Positions 12,734-24,610 are shown, counted from the first letter of the stretch. The stretch is DNA of 64,000 bases from Medicago truncatula (GCF_003473485.1 NC_053048.1:50899755-50963754); one strand, 5' to 3'. Notes: a model not told the origin generated them from the sequence alone. Numbers and translations are program-made.

Positions 12734-15595
12734 ATGTACACACATATTCTCTCTTGTGTTCAGCCACGGATCACAGCTGAAGACAACAATACTCTCACAC
12801 AGCCTTTCTCTGAACAAGAATTCAAAGAAGCTATTTTTAGTATGCACCCCGATAAATCTCCGGGCCCTGATGGCCTCAACCCGGCTTTCTTCCAAAGGTT
12901 CTGGAACGATATTGGAGGCGACATCTACACTACTGCTATCAATTGGCTCTCCACCGGGGTCATTCCCTCCGACCTGAATTCTACACATATTGTTCTTGTT
13001 CCAAAAGGGGAAAATCCAGAATCAATGAAAGATCTTCGTCCCATATCCCTTTGTAATGTCCTTTACAAAATCATTGCCAAGGTTCTAGCAAACAGATTGA
13101 AGCCTTTGATTAATAAATGGATTGCACCAGAGCAAGCAGCTTTTGTCCCCTCTCGTTCGATATTAGATAATGCGCTTACAGCTTTTGAAATTTTACACTA
13201 CATGCGCTGCAAAAGAAAAGGAAAAGAAGGGGATATAGCTCTGAAACTCGATATTTCAAAGGCATTTGACAGTGTCAGCTGGTCTTATTTACAAGCAATC
13301 TTATCCAAATTGGGTTTCTGCTCCCAATGGATCACATGGATGATGATGTGCATCTCTACAGTTGAATACCATGTCATCTTTAACGGAGACCGCATCGGCC
13401 CCATCACTCCTACACGAGGTTTACGACAAGGTTGCCCTCTGTCCCCATATTTGTACATTATCTGTGCTGAAGGGTTGTCTGCTACTATTAAGAATCACGA
13501 GCTTCGAGGTAAAATCCATGGAACCCGCATTTGCCGTAAGGCTCCTCCTGTTAGTCACCTTCTTTTCGCGGATGACAGCTTCCTATTTTGCAAGGCGACA
13601 ATTTCAGAAGCTCAATGCCTCAAAGACATTCTTTCTAGTTATGAACTCGCTTCTGGGCAAGCCATAAACTATAGGAAATCGGCGATTTCCTTCAGTGCAA
13701 ACACTCCACAAGACTCTATCTCTTCCATCATGACATGCCTTGGCGTTTCTAGTGCAATCGGAAGCGGAAAATATCTAGGTCTTCCATCTATGGTAGGTCG
13801 TAGCAAGAAGGCAATCTTCACCTATCTAAAAGATCGAATATGGAAGAATTGTCAATCTTGGAGCGCTCGGTCTCTCTCAAGGGCAGGGAAGGAAATTTTG
13901 ATCAAGTCAGTGGCCCAAGCCATTCCGTCTTACTGTATGGGAGCCTTTCTTATCCCTACATCTCTTTGTGATGAGATTGAAAAGATGATGAACTCATTTT
14001 ATTGGGGCTCTAAAAAGAACGGTCGTCGTGGAATAAATTGGCTACGTTGGGACAAGCTCACTCGCCACAAAAGTCAAGGAGGTTTAGGCTTCAGGAACCT
14101 CGAAGCATTTAATCTTTCTATGCTCGGTAAGCAAAGTTGGAAACTCTTATCCGACTCGTCCTCCCTATTTTCAAGAATCCTCAAAGCTAAATATTTTCCC
14201 CGAAGGGATTTTTTGGATGCCAATCTAGGTCATAATCCAAGTTACACATGGAGGAGTCTATGGAGTACTCAATCTTTACTTACCTTGGGCCATAGGTGGA
14301 AAATTGGAGACGGTTCCCTAATTAATGTGTGGAGTATGCCTTGGATCCGCAATTTGCCAACTCTCAAACCATCTACCCCGCCTCTATTGCACCACGCGGA
14401 TCTTACGGTTAGTTATTTGTTGAATTCAGATGGAAATTCTTGGAATATTCCTATAGTGCAATCTCTGTTTAATAGCGTAGATGCAGAAGCAATCGTTTCC
14501 ATGCCTTTATTCCCTCGTACTGCTACTGATCAGCGCATCTGGAAGGCTACTGCAAACGGATCTTACACTGTCAAATCAGCATATCGTCTTTGTTCAGACC
14601 TTATAACTGCCATCAATCCCATCCAACATGATTATCGTTGGAATTCTATATGGAATTTGCAGATCCCACCACGAGTTCGAGCTTTTCTTTGGCGCCTTGC
14701 TCAACATTGTTTGCCAACTCGCGCTAATCTTCTTACCCGTGGTATTCCATGTGATGACTCGTGCATATTTTGCGACCAATTCGCAGAAACGCAGACTCAT
14801 GTTTTCTTCGTCTGTCCGAAAGCATCCAGCTGCTGGGAACTGCTTGGAGTTAATCACATCATCCGAGACCTGCTACTCTCTAGTAATGACTGCACTTCTA
14901 TGTTTTTTGACTTGATTGACAGGTTACACCCGCAGCAGCAAGTACTAGTTGCTATGACTCTCTGGAGCTTATGGAAGAGTCGTAATTCCAAACTTTGGGA
15001 GGCCACAGATACTACTCCAATTTCTATTGTCACTCAAGCAAAGGATGTCATCAACGAATGGAGTTGTATGCAACGAGAAAAGGCACCAATTCACCACGCA
15101 AATTCTGTCCACTCCTGGATCAAACCACCGATAGGTACAATTAAATGCAATGTCGATGCAGCTGCATTTAATAATAATTCTATCATGGGGTATGGTATGT
15201 GTTTTCGCGACTATACAGGTACTTTTTTACTTGGGAAATCAGACTTTCATCACTCATCAGCCACTGTTTTGGAGGCAGAATCTCTAGCCTTGCTTGATGC
15301 TATTAAATTGGCTATTTCAAATGAGATGCATGTTGTATTATTTGAAACTGATTCGAAGATCTTAGCTGATGCACTCACCAATAACTCTTCCCCTACCAAT
15401 GAGTTTGGAGATCTTGTAACCCAATGTAGAAGTCTCTTACTTGATAAACCCGACTTTGCAGTGTCGTATGTTAGGAGGCAAGCAAATAGTGTTGCTCATA
15501 GTATTGCTCGAGCTTCGCTATCTCATCCTAGCCCCCATATTTTTCATCATGTATTGCCTACTTTGTACCGCCTAATTATGAATGAAATGAATTGA
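12734..15595 (+). CDS. LINE ORF2 remnant: reverse transcriptase plus RNase H, 953 codons open
   Basis: In order: the start of the RT domain ('KSPGPDGLNPAFFQRFW', about residues 42-58), 'RPISLCNVLYKIIAKVLANR', 'LKLDISKAFDSVSW', 'GLRQGCPLSPYLY', and the catalytic FADD at residues 278-281. A thumb/connection region ('GRSKKAIFTYLKDRIWKNCQ') follows, then a zf-RVT segment (C-x2-C 'CIFCDQFAETQTHVFFVC'), and a C-terminal RNase H ('KCNVDAA', 'EAESLALLDAI', 'FETDSKILADAL') that keeps the D-E-D residues. A full-length plant L1 ORF2 is roughly 1,300 aa. The missing N-terminal endonuclease means it should not be able to move on its own. The ATG is not the element's own: it is the first three bases of the target duplication and happens to be in frame. 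Transposon-derived, not a host gene. Confidence 0.93.
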   Translation: MYTHILSCVQPRITAEDNNTLTQPFSEQEFKEAIFSMHPDKSPGPDGLNPAFFQRFWNDIGGDIYTTAINWLSTGVIPSDLNSTHIVLVPKGENPESMKDLRPISLCNVLYKIIAKVLANRLKPLINKWIAPEQAAFVPSRSILDNALTAFEILHYMRCKRKGKEGDIALKLDISKAFDSVSWSYLQAILSKLGFCSQWITWMMMCISTVEYHVIFNGDRIGPITPTRGLRQGCPLSPYLYIICAEGLSATIKNHELRGKIHGTRICRKAPPVSHLLFADDSFLFCKATISEAQCLKDILSSYELASGQAINYRKSAISFSANTPQDSISSIMTCLGVSSAIGSGKYLGLPSMVGRSKKAIFTYLKDRIWKNCQSWSARSLSRAGKEILIKSVAQAIPSYCMGAFLIPTSLCDEIEKMMNSFYWGSKKNGRRGINWLRWDKLTRHKSQGGLGFRNLEAFNLSMLGKQSWKLLSDSSSLFSRILKAKYFPRRDFLDANLGHNPSYTWRSLWSTQSLLTLGHRWKIGDGSLINVWSMPWIRNLPTLKPSTPPLLHHADLTVSYLLNSDGNSWNIPIVQSLFNSVDAEAIVSMPLFPRTATDQRIWKATANGSYTVKSAYRLCSDLITAINPIQHDYRWNSIWNLQIPPRVRAFLWRLAQHCLPTRANLLTRGIPCDDSCIFCDQFAETQTHVFFVCPKASSCWELLGVNHIIRDLLLSSNDCTSMFFDLIDRLHPQQQVLVAMTLWSLWKSRNSKLWEATDTTPISIVTQAKDVINEWSCMQREKAPIHHANSVHSWIKPPIGTIKCNVDAAAFNNNSIMGYGMCFRDYTGTFLLGKSDFHHSSATVLEAESLALLDAIKLAISNEMHVVLFETDSKILADALTNNSSPTNEFGDLVTQCRSLLLDKPDFAVSYVRRQANSVAHSIARASLSHPSPHIFHHVLPTLYRLIMNEMN

Positions 15596-15650
15596 TTCTG
15601 CTTTTGCTCAAAAAAAAAAAAAAAAAAAAAAAAAATGTACACACATATTC
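12734..15650 (+). mobile_element. Young 5'-truncated L1-type LINE with target duplications
   Basis: A perfect 16-bp duplication ATGTACACACATATTC flanks the insertion (12734-12749 and 15635-15650). The element body runs from 12750 to a 25-base poly(A) ending at 15634. It starts just upstream of the reverse-transcriptase domain, so ORF1 and the endonuclease are missing. Intact coding sequence and identical duplications indicate recent insertion. Confidence 0.95.
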
Positions 15651-16286
15651 ATACGTTACGGATAATACATGCAAAATTGTGTAATAATAAAACGGAACGA
15701 ATGAAAAAGTTAGTCGAATATACCTTATTCCTTTTATCTACATATATAGATTAAAAAAACAATTGAGCTCGGGTAGGAGTTCAGTCATAGGTAAGTACAA
15801 TTTAAGAAAAATTGTTTCATCCATAAATCGAACCTAAATTCTCCTAAATAATTTATCCTTTGTTGAAATTCATTAACCACTTGAGATCGATTGTTTGGTT
15901 CATTTCGTTTTTATTTTTGTTGACGTTCTTCTGAATTTGATTTATGTCCTCCGAGCATTGTTTTCATTTCCATCAATATATTTTAGCTTATAAAAAAACT
16001 AATTTTGTTGTTCTCTTTGTTTTTAATGTTTTAGAATTAGAATCTACACTCCACATGCCACGTGAATAATAGAAATCCATCTTACAAATGCCATAGTTTT
16101 TTTCTTTTTGGAGAAACAAATGCCATAGTTAGATTCCCCTAAAAATATGTCATAATGTCCTAAGTTAACCAACCGATCGAGCCAACTCGATGTACCTTTT
16201 AATTAAAATTGTCAGCGTGACGAATTCAACAAATGAAAAGCGTTATTTTTTCTTGTTAAAATCTTCCGTAGTCTTCATTTATAATA
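15651..16286. other. AT-rich spacer
   Basis: No gene was recognised. A micro-insertion lies at 16099-16115. Confidence 0.5.
16099..16115 (-). mobile_element. Micro-insertion (LINE-tail stub)
   Basis: On the minus strand TTCTCCAAAAAGAAAAA lies between perfect 15-bp repeats 'acaaatgccatagtt' at 16084-16098 and 16116-16130. Confidence 0.72.
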
Positions 16287-17428
16287 GGGCTAAAGTACAT
16301 TTTTTCCCTTAACTTTCAAAAACTTGCAATTTTGATCTTCTAAATATAAAAATTACAATTTTGGCTCTCTAAAAATTAGCACATTTACATCTTTGATCTT
16401 TTTGGCCAATTTTGACTTAGTCAAAGCTGAGTGGCATGCCACGCGTGTAATAACTAATTAAAAAAAAAAATCCACTTGTGTATTTATTGCTGAAATAAAA
16501 AAAATAAAAAATAAAAAGGAAAAAGAAATTGGAAGGGGCACATGAAAAATTCCAATTGACATCACATAACATAACAACAAAGCACAAAAATTCCAATTGA
16601 TTTTTTTTCCCTTCTGCATCATCATTTTGAAGTAGAAACAAGATCATCCTTATCTCCTCTTTTTCTCTCTTCTTCTTTCTCCTTTCTCGCCCATACAGGT
16701 TTGATTCAAAATCTGGATTGAAGAATTTTTATGCGTAAACCTTCATCAAGAACTGAATCTTTATCAAAATCCATCATTTCGAATCTGGATCTGCCATAGC
16801 TCTCTCGGATCCAGCGCTCCAAGAATCCTTGTATGCAGTAGCGATTTTCGGAATCCTCCTTTGAGATTTTCGGATTTTATTACTTTGTCAACAACAATAT
16901 TTTGATTCTTACAAGGGCCGAGTGGCGTTGGGGCATTTTTGACAGTTTCTTTGGAAGTTTCTAATTTTTGTAGCAGCTGTGTTGCGCTTGTTTTGAGTAG
17001 CAGCTGCTATCTGGGAGTTATTATTCCCCTGTCATATAGCGCTTGTATTTTGGTGTTTTAGTTTGGAATAGTTTGCTTTTATAATATCATTATCAATGAT
17101 GAATGTATGAAGATATAATGAAGAAGAAGAAGAAGAAGATATGAAGAAAATGGTGAGGTTTAAAAATCTGGGTTTTTTTAATTTTTTTTAAAAAATCTTA
17201 CTTTTTAATTTTCTTTCATTTATTTAATTTAAAATTTGATTTTTTTAGTTTTTTAATTACTTAATTACACACATGGTCTGTCACGTAGGCGTTGAATAAA
17301 TTAAAATTGATCAAAAGGATCAAAGATGCAAATGAGATAAATTTTTGGGGGCAAAACTGTAGTTTTTATATTTAGGGAACCAAAATTACAAATTTTTAAA
17401 AGTTAGAAGAGAAAAGTGCACTTTAACC
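16287..17428. mobile_element. Mutator-like element (1.1 kb) with ~110-bp terminal repeats and gene-like interior
   Basis: The left arm (16287-16400) and inverted right arm (17318-17428) match over about 110 bp ('ggctaaagtacattttttcc' against complement 'ggttaaagtgcacttttctc'). A perfect 9-bp duplication TTTATAATA flanks it (16278-16286 and 17429-17437). The interior around 16640-17100 contains a CT-rich leader-like stretch and GC-richer DNA unlike the arms. It could be a captured gene piece (Pack-MULE) or the element's own remnant. No transposase is visible. Confidence 0.85.
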
Positions 17429-18140
17429 TTTATAATATACTCCAAATCTAAGTGGAAAACCAAGATCATTTGCAGAAAGCAAAAGATATATAGTTGATAG
17501 TAATTGCTTTTCACTTTATTTTAATTTCATTTTCAGGTCAATAAAAAAGGACGTCAATTGTTGCATATTAAAAAAAAAAGACATCAAATTGTTATGGAAA
17601 GGGCGTTTACCTTTTTGTTGATGAAGAGTGAGGGAATCATATAGCATTTGATATTTCCCAGAGTCTCCATGGTCACATGATAACAACTCAACCACTTAAA
17701 TATAAAAAATAAAAATGACAACCATTTGTAAAGGAAGAAAAAAGCAATTCCCTTTCAACTTTGATGTAAAAGAGAACTAATTATCCACTGCAATTTCATT
17801 CGCCACCAACATTGGACCAACTCAAATCAATATCCAATTGGGTCCCTTTTTATTATTGTGCATGTTAGGAAACATAATCTCATAGAGAAAGACAGTGACT
17901 GTTGTTATATTTATTTGCAATGGAATGATATTGTACAACCTTGTGTGGGGATTCCTAAACAAGAAAAAACAGTAAAATCCTTGCAATTAACATTTTCAGC
18001 AATCACATTGTCTCCTGTTTGTCTCTTTCCGAGTTATATATGGATGAAAATGATGGATTTTAATTTTAATATTTTTTTTTTTAAATATCTATATACACGT
18101 AAAAATGTTTTAGTCCATGATGCAATAATATGTTAACCTA
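17429..18140. other. AT-rich spacer
   Basis: Nothing coding was recognised. One candidate micro-insertion lies at 17563-17579. Confidence 0.5.
17563..17579 (+). mobile_element. Micro-insertion candidate
   Basis: GCATATT plus an A-run lies between 'gacgtcaattgtt' (17550-17562) and 'gacatcaaattgtt' (17580-17593), which differ by one base and one indel. Confidence 0.4.
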
Positions 18141-18149
18141 TTATTTATA

Positions 18150-18493
18150 GGTTTAAATATGCAAACCGTCCTTGTAATTTGAGTGTATTTTGATTTTCGT
18201 CCCTGTAAAAAAAAATAAAAATTAATTACATCCCCGTAAAAAAAAAATTGTTTTAAAAATGTCCCTGACCCCACTTCATTGGTGATTTGGCAAGGTTTTG
18301 GGCCATGTGGCAGTTGCTGACTGTGCAACTTATGCCACGTGGCCCAAAACCTTGTTAAATCACCAATGAAATGGGGTCAGGGACATTTTTAAAACAAATT
18401 TTTTTTTACAGGATGTAATTAAATTTTATTTTTTTTACAAGGACGATAATCAAAATACGCTCAAATTACAGGAACGGTTTGCATATTTAAACC
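18150..18493. mobile_element. Mutator-type MITE forming a near-perfect long hairpin
   Basis: The two halves are inverted copies of about 155 bp separated by a short loop near 18320. The ends read 'ggtttaaatatgcaaaccgt' and its complement. A perfect 9-bp duplication TTATTTATA lies at 18141-18149 and 18494-18502. Transcription would give a long double-stranded stem. Confidence 0.92.
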
Positions 18494-18714
18494 TTATTTA
18501 TAATAGTTTTTGTTTGAAGTCTTGCTAAAAAACATCAGAAATCCTCTACCACTAACTATAACTCCAATCCTCCCATTTTATGATAGATCGGTACATCCAA
18601 TTGTCCCATTTGATGCTTGCCTCATATTTCTATACTGCTACTGCTCCGGTACACCATAGAGAGAGGAAGAAAGAAAGACCATAGAGAGAGGGAGGAAGAA
18701 GAAGGGATTTTAAG

Positions 18715-19000
18715 TTTTTAAAATTCAAAAATTGAAAATTACGTTTTTTTAAATTAGTTTCTATGTTAAATTGCGTTTTTTGTTTTAGTGCCTATACTAA
18801 CCTCAGTCATCAACTAGTTTCAACTTATGAAGTGCCACATATTGGTATGTTAGCCAGCTCATCGTTTTTTTTACGGAATTGAACGACATGAACTATATCC
18901 AAAACGTTTGGTAAATATAGGGTTTGTCTCGCAACAAAAAAACTTACAGAGACTAAAACAAAAAATGCGCCAATTTATAGGGACTTTTTACTTATTTAAG
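18715..19000. repeat. Probable degraded foldback element
   Basis: 'attgcgttttttgttttagt' near 18770 recurs inverted near 18952-18972 ('actaaaacaaaaaatgcgcc'), with further partial matches outward. No clean target duplication was found. Confidence 0.5.
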
Positions 19001-19353
19001 AAGAAAAAAAAATGAAAACGAGTTTCTTGCAAAATGATTTAGTTACTTACATTGAAAATATATATAGCGTCAGTTATGGTTGAATTTGACTCTCTGAAAT
19101 ATTGTCGAACTCAAATTTTTTATTTAATAGATATTATTAGTTTTTATCTTTTTCGGTATTACTTCAATGTACATTTTACATAACTAAAATTAAAGTGCTT
19201 TTTCATTATAAATTAATTTTAAAAATATGTTTTATTTTATTTTAGTGCATTTGGTTATCTTGTGAAAATCTGCCTAGCTTCAATATTGGGAGAACGAACT
19301 ATATGGAAAAGAAAAAAAACAACTTGGAAAATTTAATTTTTTTTGTTTTTTTT

Positions 19354-19431
19354 GTTAGGTAGCATAGTGGCTAGAATTCACCTTATAAGGTGAATAAGTG
19401 GGGTGTTCGTGGTTCGAACTCCAACCCCTAC
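19354..19431 (+). mobile_element. tRNA-derived SINE-like repeat, copy 1
   Basis: An A-box-like 'tagcatagtggctagaattc' and a B-box-like 'ggttcgaactcc' lie about 45 bp apart, as in pol III promoters of SINEs. The same module recurs at 50475-50545 (minus) and 53743-53820 (plus). Confidence 0.6.
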
Positions 19432-19601
19432 ATATAATAATTTCTTTTGTTACTCTGGCGTTCACGAAATAACTAATCTATATACAAAAAAAAAAAATGC
19501 GTCCCAAAACATATGACATTTTTCAATTTTCAATAAAATATTAATTACTTTTTTCCTCTTCTAATTCTACAATCTAATTAATAACACTTGCATTATTCTT
19601 A

Positions 19602-20257
19602 GGAGAAATTGCACTTACCTCCCTTAAGATTTCACTGAATATCACAAACATCCCCTCTAGTTTTAAACTCGACACTCACATCTCTTAATTAATTTTCAAA
19701 TTGACATAGACCCCCCTGTTAACATCGTTTGACTCTATTAAAAACACGTTACTTACCTTGGCTCTCTACATATAAAATATTTTCCACCGTTTCATTATGA
19801 CAAGATGTTTTCCATCGTTTCATTACTCACTTGAAAGCCTAACATATCACCGAAGCAATTGGGATTTTGGAAAAAGCATGCAGGGTGAGAGTGATAAATA
19901 ATGATGTGAGAAAAAGCCTCAAATCAAATTTGTATCCATAACAGAGTTAAACATTGAAAATTTGTCATATCGATGAGTTAAATATGTTGAATTCATTATA
20001 AATGGAAGCTGAGAGAATAAGGTTGGGAATCGGCACCGAGTGGTTTCTTTGCTCTTCTCTGCAAATCAATTTGAGAGTTTCTTGACTTTTCAATCCCTAA
20101 TTCTCATCATTAATCCTATAGGGAAAATCACATAACATGGAAATATTTAACGTTACTAACTATGTAATCCCCAAGGGAGGTGAGTGTAGAGTTTAAAACT
20201 AGAGGAGGTGTTTGTGATATTCAATGAAACCTCAAGGGAAGTTAGTGCAATTTCCCC
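19602..20257. mobile_element. Mutator-type foldback element (~650 bp)
   Basis: The left arm 'ggagaaattgcacttacctc' matches the complement of the right end 'ggggaaattgcactaacttc'. The arms stay similar for about 90 bp, including 'gaatatcacaaaca' and 'ctctagttttaaactc'. Flanking nonamers TTATTCTTA and TTATCCTTT agree at 7 of 9 positions, a possible decayed duplication. No coding sequence is visible. Confidence 0.78.
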
Positions 20258-20266
20258 TTATCCTTT

Positions 20267-22933
20267 ATATCTAATGTTAGCAAACATGCCTACCCTAATT
20301 GCAAAACCCTAAACTTAATTTTTTTGGCTCCAACCATTTCAAATTTGAATTTCAAATTCCCTCATATCCCTTCTTCATTGGAAAACGGCGTATACATGTC
20401 TCACATATCAATACACGCGTTTCCTCTTTTCTCAAAACAGGCTCACATGTTTCTTCTTCCTCTTATCATCATCACCACTACCAACCCTCTCTCTCCCCCA
20501 TCCATCGACCGCAACCAGCAAACCTCTCCCTCAACATATCAATAACCAGACTTTCTACCATATCTATCCTCCATCATAGTCGTATTTCTCCTCTCAACCC
20601 TCGTCGTCGTCAACTCGATCGCCACCATCTGTCGTCTACCGTCTCAGCCTAGACAGTCTGCCGTCGATGGATTAACGACAACTTTTCCAGTCCTTCAGAT
20701 GGATTAACGATTCTCAACAGTCCTTCACCATTAGTGATTTCAGATTCTCACCCCATTCTTTCGATTCTCCTCCATCACTGAGTCCAGAAGGTTCGATTTT
20801 GAATCCTTCCTATACAAAAACACAAAACCGCTAATCCGTTCCGCTTACTAATTCAAAAAAAGGTTTGATTTCTTCTCATCAAAATTTCATCGTTTTCATC
20901 TAAATTTTATGTTTTTTTTTCCTCCGAACTATAACCTAATCTTTGGATTTTTTTTTTTTTTTTTTTGTTGCAAATGATGTAGTAGAGGCACTTACTTCTC
21001 ATTTACTTACAAAAAAGGGTTGACATCATTTGATTATGATCTTCATATTGACCATTGAGATCCCAAGAGATTTTGTCGGGTGCTACTTACCTAGAATGAC
21101 GAAGGTAACTACAAGAGTGGTAAGAATTCAGATTTTCCCTCAAAAATTTCATATTGGGTTTCACCAATTCTGATTTTGTAGTTTTCTACATAGAGGTTCA
21201 ATTAATCATTTCATATTAGGTTTCATTAATTTTGTTTGATTACAGTTTCATTACATATAAGCAATTTAATGTGTTTTTGGTTGATTTCTTTATGAATACA
21301 ATCAATTTAGTGTGTTTTTGGTTGATTTTTTGCAAAACTAAAAATGGCATATACATGTTGTGTATATCTATGTTGCGTTTTATAACGGTAAAAGTAGGCT
21401 ATACTGATTCACATAAACTATGCCTTTTTTTAGGTTGATAAGTTTCTTAATATCTACTAACCATGATTTTTTTAGGTTAATACCATTTCACATTTATATT
21501 ACTAATTGGTCCATTTTGCATATTTGAGTATGGTAATGTTGTAAAGTTGACTTGGTTTGTAGTCTTTGTAGTTGCTTTCTCCTCTCACATGATTTAAACT
21601 TCTTCATGAAAACACATACTTATGTAATTAATATAAATGTGTCAGGTTGGCAATTATTTTGAATTTATTGAATGAAATTTTTTATTTGATTTTTTTTCTT
21701 TGTTGTAGAACAATCTTGCATTCAAGAAATAAACTTCTAATTGAGGTACCATTTACATGCTTATTATTCATTCATGTTTATGGTATTATTTATTATTTAC
21801 ATTGCATCAACATCTTGAAATTGGAAGGCCTATCTATTCATTTATTCTAGGTTGTATTGATGTGTCTAAGCCATCTCAACAAATTGTCTTCATATTTCAA
21901 TTGTACATGATGAATTGAAATAATAGTATCCTAATTGATATGTGAACGTGTGTGAAAGGGTTGTATGGTGTTTATTTTAGATTGATATGCTTTGATATAG
22001 TTTCTATTGAGCTTGCAGTTCAGTTTTTTTTTCTCCTTTGTTGAAGGAACTCATGTTACCTTTTAGATATGTCAAATTGAGTAGCTTAAATGATCTGAGA
22101 TTTTGTTGTCAGGAGCAATACCTGACACAAAGTTGTTTGTTGTTTAGCAATGAACTTTCGACGCCATGGACTGTCTTAGGCCTGATAAGTATGGTAGTTA
22201 GCTTGGTGTGTTATTGTACTTTGATTACGAGCTTAATATATTGTAGAATGATTGCATGCAGCTATCTAAGAATGCAAAGTTGATTTCATAGGTGTTCACA
22301 TCTTATATTGTTATGTTATGAAAAATATACTATAGGTGTTGTCGCTTTATTAATTTAGATGCAACTTGGAGTGCTATTGTGATGGTGGTTATTTATTAAT
22401 CTTTGGTGGTAAGGATTTATAAGGTGTCGCTAACCCTGTTGATTCCTGCTGTAATTTTTCTGCATAAAGTGTGTTTTGCAACAGTCATGTGATGCAACTC
22501 TATTGGTTTTTGTGTTAGTTCAGAACTATGTGTACATGAATTTTGAATTGACATGGCTGTGAGAAAAAGTAAGTGTCGGCGATTGAATGGAGTTGTATCT
22601 TGGAGTTGTACCACTTAAGCATTGTGAAAAAGAAAGGCAAGAAGCTTGGAGTTCATGGAACATAAAATTATTTAGCTATGGCAAGCTACTATTTATTTCA
22701 TCACTGAATTAGATGTTTGAGATCCTAAAGAGATTGATAGGGTGATTTTAGTGTACTGATGCTCTTATTTTAGTATAAGAAATCTCATACCAAAATAGAT
22801 TTTTAGCCTCTCTTGAGTTATATAGTATGGCAATAGTGTATGTGCCATGTATTTTAAAGTTATTTTAATGTACGTTAGTATACAAGTGTAGCTCCATTGG
22901 AGTTGTTTCTATGTTTGATTAACCATTTTTTAA
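20267..22933 (+). other. Transcript-like region, possibly Helitron cargo
   Basis: No protein family was recognised. The left part (20290-20830) is C-rich on the plus strand with a 73-codon frame at 20324-20545 that is Ser/Thr/Pro-rich and low in information. T-rich stretches ending in AG are followed by G/A-richer segments, giving an exon/intron feel. Since a Helitron-type 3' terminus lies on the far side of the solo LTR at 24969, this stretch may be the interior of that element. The 5' end was not located. Confidence 0.3.
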
Positions 22934-22938
22934 GCTGC

Positions 22939-23784
22939 TATCATACCCCAATTTTTGACCTAAGGCCCCACTGACACATGTCACTTGATCCTGATCGATC
23001 TCTGATTTTTCAGTAAAAATTCGGCAAGGAGGTATTTTAAAAATACCTCATTTTTGATTCCGAGTCGGGCCCTCTTTTCTCTCTTTATTTTCTTTTTATT
23101 TTCATTATCTAATTTCCATCTTTTATTAATTTTAATTTTAAGTTTAGTTACTATTTTTATATTTAATAATTTTTATTTTCCATCTTTTAATTTTATTTTT
23201 CTTTACATAATTTAGTTTAATTTGTTTTTATTTTATTTCGTATTAGATTTATTTTATTTTTATTTTATTTATTTTTAATTAATTAGTGTAAAAAAAAAAA
23301 ACAAAGTGTCAATAGGTCCAAAAATAAAATGTCCAAGGTCTAAAAAATTTCAAGTCAAATGTCAACTTTAACATTCCTTTTTCAAAATTCACCATAATTG
23401 TCCATCATTTTCATTAAACAATTTTTCCTTTTTTCATCAACCTCCTCACCTATAAATAGAACCCTCATTCCACACTATTTCACACACCAAAAGTTCTCTT
23501 GAGTTGTCAAAGAACTTTTCTCTCTTCTCCCTCTTTAGCTTGTGTTAACGAGCTATTCTTTTCTTCTCCCTTTTTTTCTTCTGTCCCTTCGGTAATTTTT
23601 GTCCCTTCGATTGTCCATTTCTTTTATTTTCTTGCATTTTATTTCTTTTTAGCATTTTTTCATTTTATTTTATTTAGCATTTTAATTATTGTTATTTATT
23701 TTTCAGCAATTAGAATGTATTTAGGTCCAACGTAAATATAAATGAGAAAAGTGTGTGGGTGTGTGTCCTTTTATTTCTTTACCG

Positions 23785-23870
<86 letters not shown>

Positions 23871-24605
23871 AAAAATGCAAAAAAAAATAGATTAGGGATT
23901 TTGTGGTGATCCAACGTCACTACAAAAATCCACGCGCTTTTATTTTTATTGCTCCGTTAGTTTAATTTTTATTTAATATTCCAAAAAACAACAAAAAACA
24001 TGCAAATAATCAAAAATCACAAAAATATTTTCATAATAAACCTTGATTCCAAAATCAAGTGATCCTTTTTTTTATTTTATTTTTCTTAATCAAACTTTCA
24101 ATCAATTTAATCATACCTTGAGTTCATTTTCTTTTAAATTAAAAAATACAAACCAAATCTTATTTGCCACTTGGCTTTTCTCTTTAAAACTTTTTCAAAA
24201 CTTATAAAAAACACAAAACAAATCAAACGTCAATTTCTACCCCGAACTACGAGGTTTTGATCCCTCACGGGTACGTAGGCAGAGGACCATGTCCTTCCAA
24301 ATCAATAAAAATGTAGATAATTAGGTCTTTATTTTTATCACTTTAATTCCTTCTTTTCGAAAAAATAATAAGCAAGTTATAGCACATTAATTAAATAAAA
24401 TCAAGAGGTTCTCGTAGAGTACTACGAATATTTAGGGTGCTAATACCTTCCCTAAATATAACCAACCCCCGAACCCTAAATCTCAATATGGGGTGTTTTG
24501 AACTTTTTTTCCCTCTTTCTTAAAAAATTAAATGTTCAGTCGTGAAATAAATTAGTGAGTCAAAAGCTAATCAAATAGCCTTGATCTCCGAAAAATGACG
24601 CGACA
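22939..24605 (+). mobile_element. Solo LTR, Ogre/Tat-like (Ty3-gypsy)
   Basis: The unit starts 'tatcataccccaatttttga' and ends 'gcgaca'. It is flanked by a 5-bp duplication GCTGC (22934-22938 and 24606-24610). The start and the internal 'cacgggtacgtaggcagagg' (about 24268-24287) are typical of legume Ogre-type LTRs. A TATA box 'cctataaatag' near 23450 supports plus orientation. A large (TA)n microsatellite has grown inside it. No internal coding region remains, so this is a fossil left by LTR recombination. Confidence 0.82.
23788..23868. repeat. (TA)n microsatellite, ~40 repeats
   Basis: Uninterrupted TA dinucleotides inside the Ogre-like LTR. Array length could be affected by assembly. Confidence 0.95.
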
Positions 24606-24610
24606 GCTGC

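Noticed and set aside
12734-15595. Long uninterrupted frame as a host gene
   Set aside because: Its domains are LINE RT, zf-RVT and RNase H, it ends in poly(A), and it is bounded by target duplications.
23499-23735. 78-codon frame rich in Phe/Ser
   Set aside because: It lies wholly inside the Ogre-like solo LTR and reads T-rich leader sequence; no family match.
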